Shown here piece by piece: positions 63,302 to 64,000 of a DNA stretch of 64,000 bases. Under the pieces are notes generated by a model. That model made no database searches. It was given only the letters and a program-made list of their open reading frames with translations, and was not told the DNA's origin. The translations under genes and the position numbers were made by a program. The stretch covers positions 62,001-126,000 of the forward strand of contig NZ_NPDL01000008.1 in NCBI RefSeq assembly GCF_002811475.1. Reading direction: 5' to 3'. Within the stretch, counting starts at the first letter, position 1; every line of letters starts with the position of its first letter. The DNA is from Leptospira hartskeerlii (GTDB taxonomy: Bacteria > Spirochaetota > Leptospiria > Leptospirales > Leptospiraceae).

Positions 63302-64000
63302 TTGAGTCCTAACAAACCGATTCGACCTTTTAATCTTTTTCCATTATGGATCGCGGCAGGCTTTCTATTTTTGGCATTGTTATTTTTTCTATTTCGTAAT
63401 TTCAGAAGGACCGGCTTGGACGAAAAGATCAGTTCAGGTAAACCGATCCATATTCTTTTCCATGCAGTAGGAAATGACGACGTATACGAGTTCGGATTTT
63501 TAGCGACGATCTTCCCTTCTCAAGAAAGAGTCGGCTTATTTTTCTTTCATCCGATCACTACATTCGAAGATCCGGAAGATAGTTTAGAACAAATTAAATC
63601 CAAAGCAACATCGGCAGTAAAAGATGCTGTTCAGGATATCTTAGGCTCTAAGCCGAATTATACAGTAAAGATCAACGCTTCTTCCTTCATTAAGATTGTA
63701 GATATCTTAGGTGGAGTGAATTTATACACTGATAATCGCACTAATAGAGTTTCTCCTTCCTATGTGAGAGAACCTGGTTTGTATTCTTATTCAGGAGAAG
63801 ATGCGTATGATTACGTTTCTTATATGGATAAGAAGGAAACCTTGGACTATTTGGATCGTATCAGCAGGCAAGAAAGCGCTGTTCTATCTATTTACGAAAC
63901 TTTGTATGAAAACAAAGAACTTCTGAATTCATTTTGGTCGGAGATGGTGTTCAATCTGATAGATTCCGATTTTTCCAAAGAGGATTTTTACACTCTTCTA
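63302..64000 (+). CDS. LytR–CpsA–Psr (LCP)-family protein, 5' part
   Basis: 233 codons, running off the right edge, in frame from TTG 63302–63304 with GAGG seven bases upstream. The N-terminus has a membrane span (LWIAAGFLFLALLFFLFRNF). The extracytoplasmic LCP core includes VYEFGFLATIFPSQERVGLF, SFIKIVDILGGVNLYTDN and an AYDYVSY segment. LCP enzymes transfer glycopolymers onto peptidoglycan in Gram-positive bacteria; the role in diderm spirochaetes is unknown. Order nadD–yqeK–LCP matches the usual context, in which rsfS often follows. Confidence 0.85.
   Translation, partial: MSPNKPIRPFNLFPLWIAAGFLFLALLFFLFRNFRRTGLDEKISSGKPIHILFHAVGNDDVYEFGFLATIFPSQERVGLFFFHPITTFEDPEDSLEQIKSKATSAVKDAVQDILGSKPNYTVKINASSFIKIVDILGGVNLYTDNRTNRVSPSYVREPGLYSYSGEDAYDYVSYMDKKETLDYLDRISRQESAVLSIYETLYENKELLNSFWSEMVFNLIDSDFSKEDFYTLL

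Overview
The window is chromosomal DNA from a Leptospira species. Pointers are the reading ruvB–HtrA–tmk, many short lipoproteins with spirochaete-style lipoboxes (LLASC, LLLQNC, LVLDC), a 7TMR-DISM adenylate cyclase, and frequent TTG starts. Base composition looks higher in G+C than L. interrogans, so a saprophytic or intermediate-clade species is more likely; this is inference. No phage, insertion sequence or CRISPR array was seen.

Layout. 1–3.8 kb: 5' end of ruvB, an HtrA-type protease, thymidylate kinase, a small exported protein and an Omp85-type barrel. 3.9–5.1 kb: tRNA-Arg(CCG), a partial copy of its 3' end, two folded intergenic elements and a vapBC toxin–antitoxin pair. 5.1–8.9 kb: a membrane protein (DUF3556-like), a phytoene-desaturase-like flavoprotein and a TetR regulator. 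8.9–20.4 kb: a 2397-residue SpvB/FG-GAP/RHS protein with a translationally coupled exported partner; the other way, across a shared 436-base control region, runs a three-gene envelope operon (barrel, FN3+Kelch lipoprotein, TPR membrane protein). 20.5–24.7 kb: an ankyrin protein, then a cobalamin riboswitch controlling a BtuB-like TonB receptor and a beta-propeller lipoprotein. 24.8–33.7 kb: mostly exported proteins and lipoproteins (CapA family, paired paralogues, a metzincin-motif lipoprotein), a methyltransferase, a DMT exporter and a PAS-GAF-PP2C phosphatase.

33.8–44.8 kb: a 45-residue small protein, LemA and two TPM proteins, SufE, DUF4349, an exonuclease/phosphatase-fold lipoprotein ending in a jacalin-like lectin, an aldo/keto reductase, an Fe(II)/2-oxoglutarate oxygenase, an SBF transporter, an HCCA isomerase, a DODA-type dioxygenase and TrhO. 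44.9–53.5 kb: AlkD-like repair protein, DEAD-box helicase, RmuC, 7TMR-DISM cyclase, a lipoprotein and an SRPBCC–EVE–MarR operon behind three palindromic operators. 53.5–64 kb: secreted lipase, TypA, pirin, then the housekeeping run rplU–prp–rpmA–obg–proB–proA–nadD–yqeK–LCP protein (cut by the window end).

The most promising candidates for undescribed biology are the riboswitch-controlled receptor with its propeller lipoprotein, which resembles the BtuB–BtuG pair of Bacteroides; the giant RHS protein with its divergent envelope operon; the metzincin-motif lipoprotein; and the lectin-tailed phosphatase-fold lipoprotein. Functions are inferred from motifs read by eye; no database search was possible.
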